DNA of 19,383 bases from positions 1 to 19,383 of the forward strand of contig JAEWIJ010000101.1 in the NCBI GenBank assembly GCA_023387235.1, in the 5' to 3' direction. Below, piece by piece: positions 1-7,725 of the stretch. The stretch comes from Pseudomonadota bacterium. Lineage in GTDB: Bacteria; Pseudomonadota; Alphaproteobacteria; Rhizobiales; Hyphomicrobiaceae. A model generated the notes under the pieces. It worked only from the letters and a program-made list of their open reading frames with translations, did not search any database and was not told where the DNA came from. Both the position numbers and the translations under genes were made by a program. Numbering within the stretch: the stretch's first letter is position 1; each line of letters starts with the position of its first letter.

Positions 1-752
1 GGACGCATCATGGGATGCCCAACCGCGCCTCGGGCTTCTGCTATCTCAATGATCCGGTGTTCGCGATCCTGCGCCTGCTCGACGCTGGTCTCGGCAAGGT
101 GCTGCACGTCGATCTCGATGCGCATCACGGCGATGGCGTCGAGGCGGCATTCGCCGACGACCCGCGCATTGCTCTGGTTTCGCTGCATGAGGACGGCCGC
201 TGGCCCGGCACGGGGCGCCCCGAGGACACGCTCGGCGGCCGCGCGATCAATGTGCCCGTGCCGCGCGGGATCAACGACAGCGAGTACGCGCTGGCGCTGG
301 AGCGGTTGGTCTATCCGTTCGTGCGGCGCGCGGCACCCGATGCGATCGTGATCTTGCTCGGCGCGGATGGACTTGCAGGCGATCCGCTCTCGAGAATGCA
401 GCTCTCGAACGGCGTGCTGTGGGCTGCTTGTCAGAGGCTGATGGCCATGGCGCCGCGCATCGTGATCCTCGGTGGCGGCGGCTACAATCCCTGGACCACG
501 GCCCGGCTGTGGGCCGGCATGTGGGGACTGCTTGCTGGTCGCGACATTTCCCGCGACCTATCGCCCGCGGCCCAAGCTGTGCTCGCCGGCCTCGAATGCG
601 ACCTCGTCGATGACGAGGATCGCGATCCCGCGTGGACAAGGACGCTGGTCGACGTGCCGAACGCGGGTCCGGTCCGGCCGGAGGTTATGGCGTTGCTTGA
701 TAAGCATCCCCTGCGCAATCCGATTGCCCAATATTCGCGAATGCGAATATGA
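1..752 (+). CDS. Histone deacetylase / acetoin utilization protein AcuC-like, 3' part
   Basis: The gene runs in from the left edge: the reading frame is open from base 3, so the N-terminal part is missing. The first readable residues are THHGMPNRASGFCYLND, which match the paired active-site histidines of class I deacetylases. Further on are VDLDAHHGDGVE (zinc ligands Asp and His), GADGLAGDP (third zinc ligand Asp) and GGGGYNPW (transition-state Tyr). All catalytic residues of the arginase-fold, zinc-dependent deacetylases that can be seen are present, so it should be active. Family members remove acetyl groups from protein lysines (AcuC acts on acetyl-CoA synthetase in Bacillus) or from small acetyl-polyamines; the substrate here cannot be read from sequence. 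The stop lies 7 nt before the radical SAM gene, so the two are probably cotranscribed. The Met at 15 is internal, not the start. Confidence 0.93.
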   Translation, partial: THHGMPNRASGFCYLNDPVFAILRLLDAGLGKVLHVDLDAHHGDGVEAAFADDPRIALVSLHEDGRWPGTGRPEDTLGGRAINVPVPRGINDSEYALALERLVYPFVRRAAPDAIVILLGADGLAGDPLSRMQLSNGVLWAACQRLMAMAPRIVILGGGGYNPWTTARLWAGMWGLLAGRDISRDLSPAAQAVLAGLECDLVDDEDRDPAWTRTLVDVPNAGPVRPEVMALLDKHPLRNPIAQYSRMRI

Positions 753-759
753 TCGCGCC

Positions 760-1818
760 ATGAACTGGATCGACCATCTCGCTGCAATCGAGCCGCTCGA
801 GGACGCCGAATTCGATGCGGCGCTTGTTGCTGCCATGCAGGGCGCAGCGGCGGCGCGCGGCGGGCTCCCATCGATCCGGTTCTCGACGCCGACCTTCAAG
901 GAATACAACACCTCCGAGATCCAAGGCTGCGGCAAGAACTCCTTCCCGGCCTTCTCGGTCACGGCCGGCGCCTGCGCGCTCGATTGCGATCACTGCCAGG
1001 CGAAGATCCTCGAACCGATGATCCCGGCGACCACGCCCGAGATGCTCGAGACGAAGGTGCGCGATCTCGTGCTGCTGCAGGACCTGCAGGGCTTCCTGCT
1101 CTCGGGCGGCTCGAACCGGCGCAACGAGATCAAGTACGAGAAGTACTTCCCCATCATCGAGAAGCTGAAGCGCGACTTTCCGCATCTGAAGATCGCGATC
1201 CACTCCGCTCTGCTCGACGAGCGCCGCGCGCGGCTCATGGAGAGTGCCGGCGTCGATACGGCCATGATGGATGTGATCGGCGCTGAGGAGACCATCCGCG
1301 AGGTCTATCATCTCGATCGGACGGTGGATGATTTCGAAGCGACGCTCGCCGCGCTGTGCGCGACGCGCATGGAGGTCGTGCCGCATATCGTCATCGGCCT
1401 GCACTATGGCCGCCTGCTCGGCGAGGCCAATGCACTCGACATCTGCGCGCGGCACAGCATCCACAGTCTCGTGCTCGTCGTCGTCATGCCCTTCTATGCG
1501 CGGGCCGGGATGTTCGTGACGCCATCAGCTCACGATGTCGGCCGCATTTTCCTCGAAGCGCGTCGGCGCTTGGCCGGAAAGCCCGTGCTGCTCGGGTGCG
1601 CGCGGCCGCCCGGCATGCACAAGCGCATTGTCGATGCTTATGCGGTGATGGCCGGTCTCGACGGCATCGCCTTTCCGGCCGAGGGCGTCGTCGGCGTGTG
1701 CGAGGCGATCGGGCGCCCCTTCGAGCAGCAGCACGCGTGCTGCTCGATCAAGATCGGCGGCAGCTTCACGACGGGCGCGAAGAGCGCGTGTGCGGCCGAG
1801 CTTGTTGTCGCCAAGTAG
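760..1818 (+). CDS. Uncharacterised radical SAM protein (biotin-synthase-like)
   Basis: This 352-residue protein carries the radical SAM cluster motif CALDCDHC (Cys72, Cys76, Cys79), which holds a 4Fe-4S cluster that cleaves S-adenosylmethionine. LLSGGSNRR near residue 116 fits the SAM-binding GG motif. Other conserved-looking features are GCGKNSFPAFS just before the cluster, LGCARPPG near 279-285, and a Cys-rich C-terminus (HACCSIK, SACAAE) that could bind a second cluster. The order of motifs resembles the loosely defined biotin-synthase-homolog group of radical SAM proteins, to which the archaeal-type lipoyl synthases LipS1/LipS2 are related as I recall. That function is only a guess, because no lipoate ligase or second synthase is nearby. 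I chose the ATG at 760 because it is 7 nt after the deacetylase stop. There is no strong ribosome-binding site, so translational coupling is likely. The reaction is unknown. Confidence 0.9.
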   Translation: MNWIDHLAAIEPLEDAEFDAALVAAMQGAAAARGGLPSIRFSTPTFKEYNTSEIQGCGKNSFPAFSVTAGACALDCDHCQAKILEPMIPATTPEMLETKVRDLVLLQDLQGFLLSGGSNRRNEIKYEKYFPIIEKLKRDFPHLKIAIHSALLDERRARLMESAGVDTAMMDVIGAEETIREVYHLDRTVDDFEATLAALCATRMEVVPHIVIGLHYGRLLGEANALDICARHSIHSLVLVVVMPFYARAGMFVTPSAHDVGRIFLEARRRLAGKPVLLGCARPPGMHKRIVDAYAVMAGLDGIAFPAEGVVGVCEAIGRPFEQQHACCSIKIGGSFTTGAKSACAAELVVAK

Positions 1819-1830
1819 CGCTTCGCTCCG

Positions 1831-2580
1831 CTACATCGCCGTGTAGCCGCCATCCACCATTAGCTCGACACCGGTGATGTAGGAGGCTTCGTCCGATGCG
1901 AGGAAGAGGTTCGCGTTCGCGACCTCCTCGATGCGACCTTCGCGGCGCATAGGCACCGCGCGGATCATCTTCTCGCGCACGGCAGGATCGGCCGTCAGCT
2001 TCGACGTCCGCATCGGCGGCATGATGCCGGGATGGACGGAGTTTACGCGGACATTATCGGGTGCGTACTGCACGGCGGCGGCTTTAGTCATGGTGCGCAC
2101 CGCGCCCTTCGCTGCGTTGTACGCCATGTGCACATAGGCCTGCCCCACGACGCCGCTGATCGACGAGATGTTCACGATCGATCCGGACTTCTGCTTCTGC
2201 ATGGTTGGCACGACGGCGCGGATGCCGAGAAAATTGCCGCGCGCGTTGATCGCAAACTGGCGGTCCCACATGTCGAGATCGAGCTTGTCGGGAATGGAAC
2301 CGCTCACGCCCGCGTTGTTGATCAGGATATCGATGCGGCCGTAGGCGGTGAGCGTTGCGTGGGCAATGCGCTGCCAGTCCGTGTCGTTCGAAACGTCGTG
2401 CTTCTCGAAGCGCGCCGTGCCGTTCGCGCGCACGATGTCGGCGGCGACGGTGGGGCCGTCCTTGTCGTCGACATCCGTGAGGACAACGATGGCGCCCTCG
2501 CGCGCGAAGAGGCGCGCTGTGGCCGCGCCCATCCCCGCCGCTGCGCCCGTGATGATCGCGACCTTGTCCTTGAGCCTCAT
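1831..2580 (-). CDS. SDR family NAD-dependent oxidoreductase
   Basis: This 249-residue classical short-chain dehydrogenase has the cofactor motif TGAAAGMG (residues 11-18), Asp36 at the end of beta-2 (which favours NAD over NADP), NNAG (88-91), Asn112, the NISS serine near 140 and YNAAK (Tyr154, Lys158). VNSVHPG follows in the usual place. It should oxidise a secondary alcohol or reduce a ketone in the cytoplasm; the substrate is not readable. The start at 2580 is preceded by a strong GGGAGG Shine-Dalgarno sequence, so the longer in-frame extension upstream is rejected. It is the last gene of a three-gene minus-strand operon, 19 nt after the MmgE/PrpD gene. It converges on the radical SAM gene with a 12-nt gap. 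Confidence 0.95.
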   Translation of the reverse strand: MRLKDKVAIITGAAAGMGAATARLFAREGAIVVLTDVDDKDGPTVAADIVRANGTARFEKHDVSNDTDWQRIAHATLTAYGRIDILINNAGVSGSIPDKLDLDMWDRQFAINARGNFLGIRAVVPTMQKQKSGSIVNISSISGVVGQAYVHMAYNAAKGAVRTMTKAAAVQYAPDNVRVNSVHPGIMPPMRTSKLTADPAVREKMIRAVPMRREGRIEEVANANLFLASDEASYITGVELMVDGGYTAM

Positions 2581-2599
2581 GCTTTCCTCCCGGTCGGCG

Positions 2600-3967
2600 T
2601 CAGCCTGCTTTGCGCAGGGCTTCTCCGGGAACAGCATAGAGCGTGTCGGGCTGGTCCGCAGCCCAAAGCTCGGCGAGCAGGCGCTTCGATGCATCGGCGC
2701 CGAGTACCGGGCCGGTCAGCTCCAGGAACTTGTCGGAGACATCCGCGTCCGTGAGCGGCGCATCGGGATCGCCCTTGCGCGTCGGCTGGTAGTGCTCGAG
2801 CGTGCGGCCGTCGGCAAGCTCGATGGCGACCTTGGCCGAGCGCCGCTTCGGAAAATCCGCCGCACACTGCTCGTCGAGCTTCAGCTCGACCTTGTCGGAG
2901 AGGGTCTGCACGCGCTGATCGGCGAGGCGCTCTGGCTCGTAGGCATTGAGGCGCACGCTGCCGTGTACGAGCGCGCTCGCGACAAGGAACGGCGTCGAGA
3001 ACTTGCCTTCGAACGGCGTCGTCGCCTTCGGCACGCCCGCGACGTCGAGCGTCGCGCGATAGCCGCCGACGCGAATGCGCTTGATGGCTTCGGGCGCGAA
3101 GCCGTGCTCGGCCTTCAGATGCAGCACGCCGTCGATCGCCGGGAAGGCATGGCCGCAGCAGCCGTGGTTCTTGAAGGTCATCTGCGTGATGTTGTAGTGC
3201 GCGCCGAGGCCGGCGGTTGCCTTCGACCAGTCGACGGTCGTGCTCATGGCGGCACCGAAACCCGCTTCGCCTTCGAGCACGTCGAGCGTGCCGGTCATGC
3301 CATATTGGGCACTGAGCGCGGCCATGGCGCCCGCTTCGGCCGCATGGCCCGCGTGCAGCGGCTTCGACATGGAGTCCGAGCGGAAGGCCTGCTGGAGCGC
3401 CGCCGCCATTGTCGCGGAGGTCGCGAGCGCGTGCGCGAACTGGTCTCTGTTGAGCTTGAGGATGGTCGCGACCGCGGCTGCGGCGCCGAATGTGCCGACG
3501 GTGCCGGTCGTGTGCCAGTACTTGTAGTGCGAGGGCTGCACGGAGAGCCCGATGCGCGTCGAGACCTCATAGCCGACGACGATCGCCGTGATCAGCTCGG
3601 CGGCGCTGGCGCCCTTGGCCTGCGCGGCGGCGAGTGCGGCACCGATCGTCGGGCAGCCGGGGTGATAGATGGCATCGCGGAAGATGTCGTCGAACTCGAT
3701 GGTGTGCGAGGCCGTGCCGTTGATGAGCGCGGCCGTGCGCAGCGGACCGAATTTGCCGGAGCCGTAAACGTAGGCCTTGCCGTGACCGAGCTCGTCGGCG
3801 AGGCCCTTGATCATGGCCTGGGCCGGATCGATCTCCGTGCCGGGGAGCAGTGAGGCGAACCAGTCGATCAGCGCCCGCTTGGCATGATGGCGCACCTCGG
3901 CCGGCAACGTGCGATTGCGCTCGGCAACACCGTAGTCGGCCAGTTTCTCGACGATCGTGCCCGCCAT
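2600..3967 (-). CDS. MmgE/PrpD family protein
   Basis: The protein has 455 residues, a normal length for the family of 2-methylcitrate dehydratase, cis-aconitate decarboxylase and iminodisuccinate epimerase. Typical segments are visible: RALIDWFAS (31-39), INGTASHTIEFDD (82-94), IYHPG (100-104), WHTTGTVGTFGAAAA and SKPLHAGHAAEAG. The Asp of FDD, the His of YHPG, the His of YWHTTG and the Lys of SKPLHAGH lie where active-site residues of cis-aconitate decarboxylase lie, by memory of that enzyme. The family acts on small di- or tricarboxylic acids in the cytoplasm. The start at 3967 follows a GGGAG site; the 35-residue upstream extension is rejected. It lies between an acyl-CoA synthetase (73 nt upstream) and an SDR (19 nt downstream), which suggests an acid catabolic route rather than the methylcitrate cycle: prpB and prpC are not here. 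Confidence 0.93.
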   Translation of the reverse strand: MAGTIVEKLADYGVAERNRTLPAEVRHHAKRALIDWFASLLPGTEIDPAQAMIKGLADELGHGKAYVYGSGKFGPLRTAALINGTASHTIEFDDIFRDAIYHPGCPTIGAALAAAQAKGASAAELITAIVVGYEVSTRIGLSVQPSHYKYWHTTGTVGTFGAAAAVATILKLNRDQFAHALATSATMAAALQQAFRSDSMSKPLHAGHAAEAGAMAALSAQYGMTGTLDVLEGEAGFGAAMSTTVDWSKATAGLGAHYNITQMTFKNHGCCGHAFPAIDGVLHLKAEHGFAPEAIKRIRVGGYRATLDVAGVPKATTPFEGKFSTPFLVASALVHGSVRLNAYEPERLADQRVQTLSDKVELKLDEQCAADFPKRRSAKVAIELADGRTLEHYQPTRKGDPDAPLTDADVSDKFLELTGPVLGADASKRLLAELWAADQPDTLYAVPGEALRKAG

Positions 3968-4040
3968 CTTTCGCTCCCTCGTCACGGCTTGTTTGTCCGG
4001 ACATGGTACGCGACACGGGTCATCAAGAAAAGCGTGGCAG

Positions 4041-5669
4041 CTAGAGTTTGTCGGCCATCTGGCGCAGATCAACCCGGCGGATCTTGCCGGTCACGGTCAT
4101 AGGCATCTCGGCGATGAAGTGCACGCGGCGCGGGTATTCGTGAGCGGCCAGCCGCTCCTTGACGAAGGCCTGGATCTCGTTTGCGAGATCGGTGCTGCCG
4201 GCATACTCGGGCCTCGTCACGATGAAAGCCGTGACCGCCTCGCCGCGCAGGGGATCGGGCGTGCCGATGACCCCCGCGAGCGCCACGGCCGGATGCTTCT
4301 GAAGGCATTCCTCGACCTCGCCGGGGCCGATGCGGTAGCCGGCAGACTTGATGATGTCGTTGTCGCGGCCCTGGAACCAGAAATAGCCGTCGCTGTCCTT
4401 GGCCGCGATATCGCCGAGCAGGCACCAGTCGCCGCGGAACTTGTCGGCCGTGGCCTCGGGCTGCTTCCAGTATTCGAGGAACATCACGGGGTCCGGGCGG
4501 CGCACCGCAACGATACCGGTCTCGCCCGCGGGAAGCACGTTGCCGTCGTGGTCGACGATCTCGACGATGTGGCCGGGGATCGGTCGCCCCATGGAGCCGG
4601 GCTTCGCCGGGAAGACGGGCGGGCAGTTGCCGACGACGAGATTGACCTCGGTCTGGCCGTAGAACTCGCTCATGGTCAAGCCGAAGGTCTCCTGGCCCCA
4701 GGCGATGATGTCGGCGCCCATGGGCTCGCCGCCCGAGCCGAGCGAGCGCAGCGCGTAGGCATGACGCGCGCGGGGATTGGGCACGGCCTGAAGCATGCGC
4801 AGCGCCGTCGGCGGCATGAAGACATTGCGCACGCCGTGACGCGCCATGAGCGCGAAGGCGGCTTCGGGCTCGAACTTGGCGAGGCGCTGCGCGACTACGG
4901 GAATGCCGAAGTAGAGCGACGGCAGGAGCACGTCGAAGATGCCGCCGGCCCAGGCCCAGTCGGCGGGCGTCCAGAAGCGGTCGCCGGGTTGCGGAAAGAG
5001 ATTGTGCGGCACCATCACGCCCGGCAGATGTCCGAGCAGTACGCGCTGCGCATGAAGCACACCCTTGGGATTGCCGGTCGTGCCGGAGGTGTACATCAGG
5101 TAGGCGGGATCGTCGGTCGAGGTGTCCGTCGCGACGCCGTTCGATGAGGCCGCCGCGGCCAACTCCCAGAAGCCCTTGGCGCCGAGTGGGCCGGCACCGT
5201 CGATCGAGATGATGTGCTCGAGCGTCGGAACATCGATGAGGCCGGCAGCGACGCGCTCCATATTGTCGGCGGCGGTGATCAGCGCGATCGCGCCGCTGTC
5301 TTCGAGACGGAAGCGCACGGCATCCGGCCCGAAGAGCGCGAAGAGCGGCATCGCGACAGCGCCGAGCTTGTGCGCGGCGACGTGCGTGATGAGATTCTCG
5401 GGGCATTGCGAGAGATGGATCGCGACGATCGTGCCGCGACCGACACCGAGGGCCGCGAGCGCATTGGCGAGGCGGTCCGCCGCCTCCTTGATGCGCGCGA
5501 AGCTCCACACGTTCACGCTGCCGTCGCCGGCTTCGTGGATCAGCGCCGGGGCATCCGGCGTCGCGGCGGCATGGCGGTCGCAGATGGCCTGCGCGATGTT
5601 GAAGCGCGCCGGCACGTCCCAGCGGAAGCTGCCGTAAAGCTCGTCATAGGATGCGCCGGAAAGTTTCAC
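4041..5669 (-). CDS. AMP-dependent acyl-CoA synthetase
   Basis: This 542-residue adenylate-forming ligase activates a carboxylic acid with ATP and CoA. Motifs in order are the P-loop YTSGTTGNPKG (193-203), TPADWAWAGG (234-243), YGQTE (337-341), the ribose-binding Asp in LLGD (420), GRDNDIIKSAGYRIGPGE (434-451) and the C-terminal catalytic lysine in TGKIRR (Lys529). The layout resembles the medium-chain acyl-CoA / AcsA-like group more than true acetyl-CoA synthetase, which is about 100 residues longer. The start is GTG at 5667-5669, chosen because AGGGAGGG lies just upstream and no ATG occurs nearby. It is the first gene of the operon with the MmgE/PrpD and SDR genes. The substrate is unknown. 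Confidence 0.95.
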   Translation of the reverse strand: MKLSGASYDELYGSFRWDVPARFNIAQAICDRHAAATPDAPALIHEAGDGSVNVWSFARIKEAADRLANALAALGVGRGTIVAIHLSQCPENLITHVAAHKLGAVAMPLFALFGPDAVRFRLEDSGAIALITAADNMERVAAGLIDVPTLEHIISIDGAGPLGAKGFWELAAAASSNGVATDTSTDDPAYLMYTSGTTGNPKGVLHAQRVLLGHLPGVMVPHNLFPQPGDRFWTPADWAWAGGIFDVLLPSLYFGIPVVAQRLAKFEPEAAFALMARHGVRNVFMPPTALRMLQAVPNPRARHAYALRSLGSGGEPMGADIIAWGQETFGLTMSEFYGQTEVNLVVGNCPPVFPAKPGSMGRPIPGHIVEIVDHDGNVLPAGETGIVAVRRPDPVMFLEYWKQPEATADKFRGDWCLLGDIAAKDSDGYFWFQGRDNDIIKSAGYRIGPGEVEECLQKHPAVALAGVIGTPDPLRGEAVTAFIVTRPEYAGSTDLANEIQAFVKERLAAHEYPRRVHFIAEMPMTVTGKIRRVDLRQMADKL

Positions 5670-5820
5670 GTACGCGCCCTCCCTTTGGATTTTGTTTCCT
5701 CAAGTCGATGGGAACACATCCGGGAGGGCGAGGGCAAGGCCGGCGCGAACTGCTGTGCTTGCCAAGGTTCACCCGAGGTTCGACACTGGTCGTATGCATT
5801 GAACCCAAGGAGCCCCATCC

Positions 5821-6165
5821 ATGATCAAGCGCTACACCGGCACCACCCCGACGCGCAGCCGCGCGGTCGTTCACGACGGCATCGTCTATGCGGTGGCGAC
5901 GGCCAAGGACAAATCGGGCTCTCTCTACGCGCAGACGAAGGACGCGCTCGCCCAGATCGACGCGACGCTCGCGGATGCTGGCTCGGACAAATCGCGCATC
6001 CTGCGCACGACCGTCTACATCACCGACATGAGCCAGAAGCCGGAGATGGACCGCGCCTGGGACGAGTGGGTCGATCGCGAGAACCCGCCGCAGCGCGCCT
6101 GCATCGGCGTGACGCTCTGGGACAAGGACCTCGTCGAGATCCTGGTCACGGCCGTCCAGAAATGA
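5821..6165 (+). CDS. RidA family protein (Rid/YjgF/UK114)
   Basis: This 114-residue single-domain protein has the RidA pattern: an N-terminal strand with SRAVVHDGIVYAV, the helix segment QTKDALAQIDATLADAGSD, TTVYITDM, and QRACIGVTL. Arg92 sits where the 2-iminoacid-binding Arg105 of RidA lies, and LVEI supplies the usual Glu106. RidA proteins hydrolyse reactive enamine/imine intermediates released by PLP enzymes; subgroup members take part in specific catabolic pathways. AAGGAG lies 8 nt before the ATG. The gene is divergent from the acyl-CoA synthetase operon across 151 nt, so shared regulation is possible but not shown. A hairpin begins 4 nt after the stop. Confidence 0.93.
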   Translation: MIKRYTGTTPTRSRAVVHDGIVYAVATAKDKSGSLYAQTKDALAQIDATLADAGSDKSRILRTTVYITDMSQKPEMDRAWDEWVDRENPPQRACIGVTLWDKDLVEILVTAVQK

Positions 6166-6168
6166 AAA

Positions 6169-6193
6169 AGGCCGGCGTGCGCAACGCCGGCCT
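6169..6193 (-). terminator. Intrinsic terminator of the MarR gene, shared with ridA
   Basis: A perfect 9-bp stem (AGGCCGGCG / CGCCGGCCT) with a 7-nt loop. Read on the minus strand it is followed by TTTTTCA, so it is a classical rho-independent terminator for the MarR gene, whose stop is 24 nt upstream. On the plus strand it begins right after the ridA stop but lacks a T-tract, so it would work less well there. Confidence 0.8.
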
Positions 6194-6217
6194 CGAATTC
6201 GTCGGTTCGATTGTTTC

Positions 6218-6697
6218 TCAGGGCACCACGAGGCGCTCGGCCTGAGAGAGCAGATCGTCCAGCACGCGGCGGCTTTCGAGACCCATGACCTCGACGGCGC
6301 GCTTCTGCGCAGCCTGCCAGAGCGGGAAGGCTTCGACGATCACCTGCTTGCCCTTCGGCGTGAGATGCAGGCCGCGGCCGCGGCGCCCGGCGGGCGGGTC
6401 CATGATGATATGGCCGAGCGCGAGAAGGCGCTTCAGGTTGCGCGAAAGGGTCGACTTCTCGATGTCGAGCGTGCTGCCGATCTCGGCGGCTGTGATGCCG
6501 TCCTGGTTGGCGAGCTGGGTCAACAGCGTGAATTGGCTCGCCGTGATCTTGTGGGGGCGGAGCGCGTCGTCATACACGCGCGTCACGATGCGGGAGAGCT
6601 GGCGTACCCGCGTCGAGATGCAAGCCTCGGAGGTGGCATTGGCGATCGCGCCGATGTCGAGGGGGACCTTGCCGCCGGCTGGGGTCATGTCGTTCAT
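6218..6697 (-). CDS. MarR family transcriptional regulator
   Basis: This 159-residue winged-helix protein has the MarR layout: a helical N-terminus CISTRVRQLSRIVTRVYDDAL, then ITASQFTLLTQLANQDGITAAEIGSTLDIEKSTLSRNLKRL read as adjoining segments (about 51-91) forming the helix-turn-helix, the wing GRRGRGLHLTPKG (104-116), and a C-terminal dimerisation helix. Cys26 lies in the N-terminal helix, where redox-sensing MarR proteins often carry a cysteine; this is suggestive only. The start at 6697 is preceded by GGGAAGA. A second Met three codons on is possible. The gene is divergent from an alpha/beta hydrolase across 218 nt holding a palindrome at 6794-6811, so it probably represses that hydrolase, itself, or both. 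Confidence 0.94.
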   Translation of the reverse strand: MNDMTPAGGKVPLDIGAIANATSEACISTRVRQLSRIVTRVYDDALRPHKITASQFTLLTQLANQDGITAAEIGSTLDIEKSTLSRNLKRLLALGHIIMDPPAGRRGRGLHLTPKGKQVIVEAFPLWQAAQKRAVEVMGLESRRVLDDLLSQAERLVVP

Positions 6698-6793
6698 CGC
6701 GTATCTTCCCGCTTGGCTTGCATGAAGAGTCTCTTGCCAGTTGCTATGATTCGGGCTGTCTCGGCAACCAATGGTGGCCGTTTGCCGCCGGAA

Positions 6794-6811
6794 TTGTGCG
6801 TGTTCGTACAA
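6794..6811. promoter_or_regulatory. Candidate MarR operator (imperfect palindrome)
   Basis: TTGTGCG-TGTT-CGTACAA is an inverted repeat with 6 of 7 positions paired. It lies midway in the 218-nt divergent region between the MarR gene and the hydrolase. MarR dimers usually bind 16-20 bp palindromes with TTG...CAA ends in such positions. Assignment is by position and shape only. Confidence 0.4.
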
Positions 6812-6915
6812 CTCGACGCGCGGGCCGATGCGATTGACGCCGGAGCGGCCTTCGCGCGAACCTTGGATGCGCCTGCAACAGAAGCGCCGCGCAACGGCAC
6901 TCAGGAGAAACGCCC

Positions 6916-7716
6916 ATGACTGTCCTCGACCACACCCGAACGGGGCGCGGCCGCCCGACGATCGTCTTCGTGCACGGTTTCGGCTGCGCCCGCTCCGATT
7001 GGGACGCGCAGGTCGCGCACTTGAAGGACCGCTTCGAGACGGTGGCCGTCGATCTCGGCGGGCACGGCAAGACACCCGGCAGCGAGGCGCACGAGATCAT
7101 CGACACGCATGGGCGCGATGTCGCGGCACTCCTCGCCGACCTCGCCATCGAGCGCGCGGTCCTGGTCGGCCACAGTATGGGCTGCCGCATCGTCATGCAT
7201 GCCATGAGCGAGGCGCCGGATCGCGTGGCTGGTCTCATTCTCGTCGACGGCAGCCGTCTTGGCGCTGCCGGCAGCCGCGCGCATGAGGAGCGGCGCAAGC
7301 GTGTCGCCGAAGTCGGCTATCGCACTTTCATCGAGCCGTTCTTCGCGCAGATGTTTCTGCCCGGCGCGGATCCCGCTGTCGCAAAGCCGGTCGTCGATCG
7401 CGCGCTGAATATGCCGGCCAAGCTTGCCGGCAATCTTTTCCCGAACATCGGCAAGTGGGACGCGGAGCGCTTCGACGAGACCTTCGCCAAGGCACGCGTG
7501 CCGCTGATGGCCATACAGACGACGTACATGACGCCGGAGGGCCGCCGCGCCTCCATGCAGAAGGATCAGACCTCGGCTTACCTCGATGATGTGCGCCGTC
7601 TCGTGCCGGGCACGCGCGTCGAGATCATCGAGAATGCCGGGCACTTCCCGCAGATCGAGCAGCCTAGCGAGGTCAACGCCCTCATCGACGACTTCATGGC
7701 GAAGCTGAAGCCTTAG
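6916..7716 (+). CDS. Alpha/beta hydrolase
   Basis: This 266-residue alpha/beta-fold hydrolase has the oxyanion-hole segment FVHGFGCARSDW (18-29), the nucleophile elbow GHSMG (Ser87) and the catalytic His243 in NAGHFPQIE. The usual acid after strand beta-7 (a VPxLxixGxxD pattern) is not present: the segment reads VPLMAIQTTYMTPEGR. Asp111, in LILVDGS after beta-6, may serve as the triad acid, as it does in some esterases. A strong AGGAG lies 7 nt before the ATG. There is no signal peptide, so it is cytoplasmic; the substrate is unknown. It is divergent from the MarR gene and probably under its control. It converges on the patatin gene with a 9-nt gap and no visible terminator. Confidence 0.94.
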   Translation: MTVLDHTRTGRGRPTIVFVHGFGCARSDWDAQVAHLKDRFETVAVDLGGHGKTPGSEAHEIIDTHGRDVAALLADLAIERAVLVGHSMGCRIVMHAMSEAPDRVAGLILVDGSRLGAAGSRAHEERRKRVAEVGYRTFIEPFFAQMFLPGADPAVAKPVVDRALNMPAKLAGNLFPNIGKWDAERFDETFAKARVPLMAIQTTYMTPEGRRASMQKDQTSAYLDDVRRLVPGTRVEIIENAGHFPQIEQPSEVNALIDDFMAKLKP

Positions 7717-7725
7717 CAGCGCGGC

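Noticed and set aside
2581..2694. N-terminal extension of the SDR gene
   Set aside because: It overlaps the end of the MmgE/PrpD gene, and a strong ribosome-binding site sits before the ATG at 2580.
2348..3853. Long plus-strand open frame (501 codons) opposite the SDR and MmgE/PrpD genes
   Set aside because: The protein is Arg/Ala/Glu-rich without recognisable motifs, and the opposite strand encodes clear family proteins. It is a GC-rich antisense shadow.
2600..3967. MmgE/PrpD gene as prpD of the methylcitrate cycle
   Set aside because: prpB and prpC are absent, and the operon partners are an acyl-CoA synthetase and an SDR.
3957..5147. Plus-strand open frame of 396 codons opposite the acyl-CoA synthetase gene
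   Set aside because: No motifs, biased composition, and the opposite strand has all acyl-CoA synthetase motifs.
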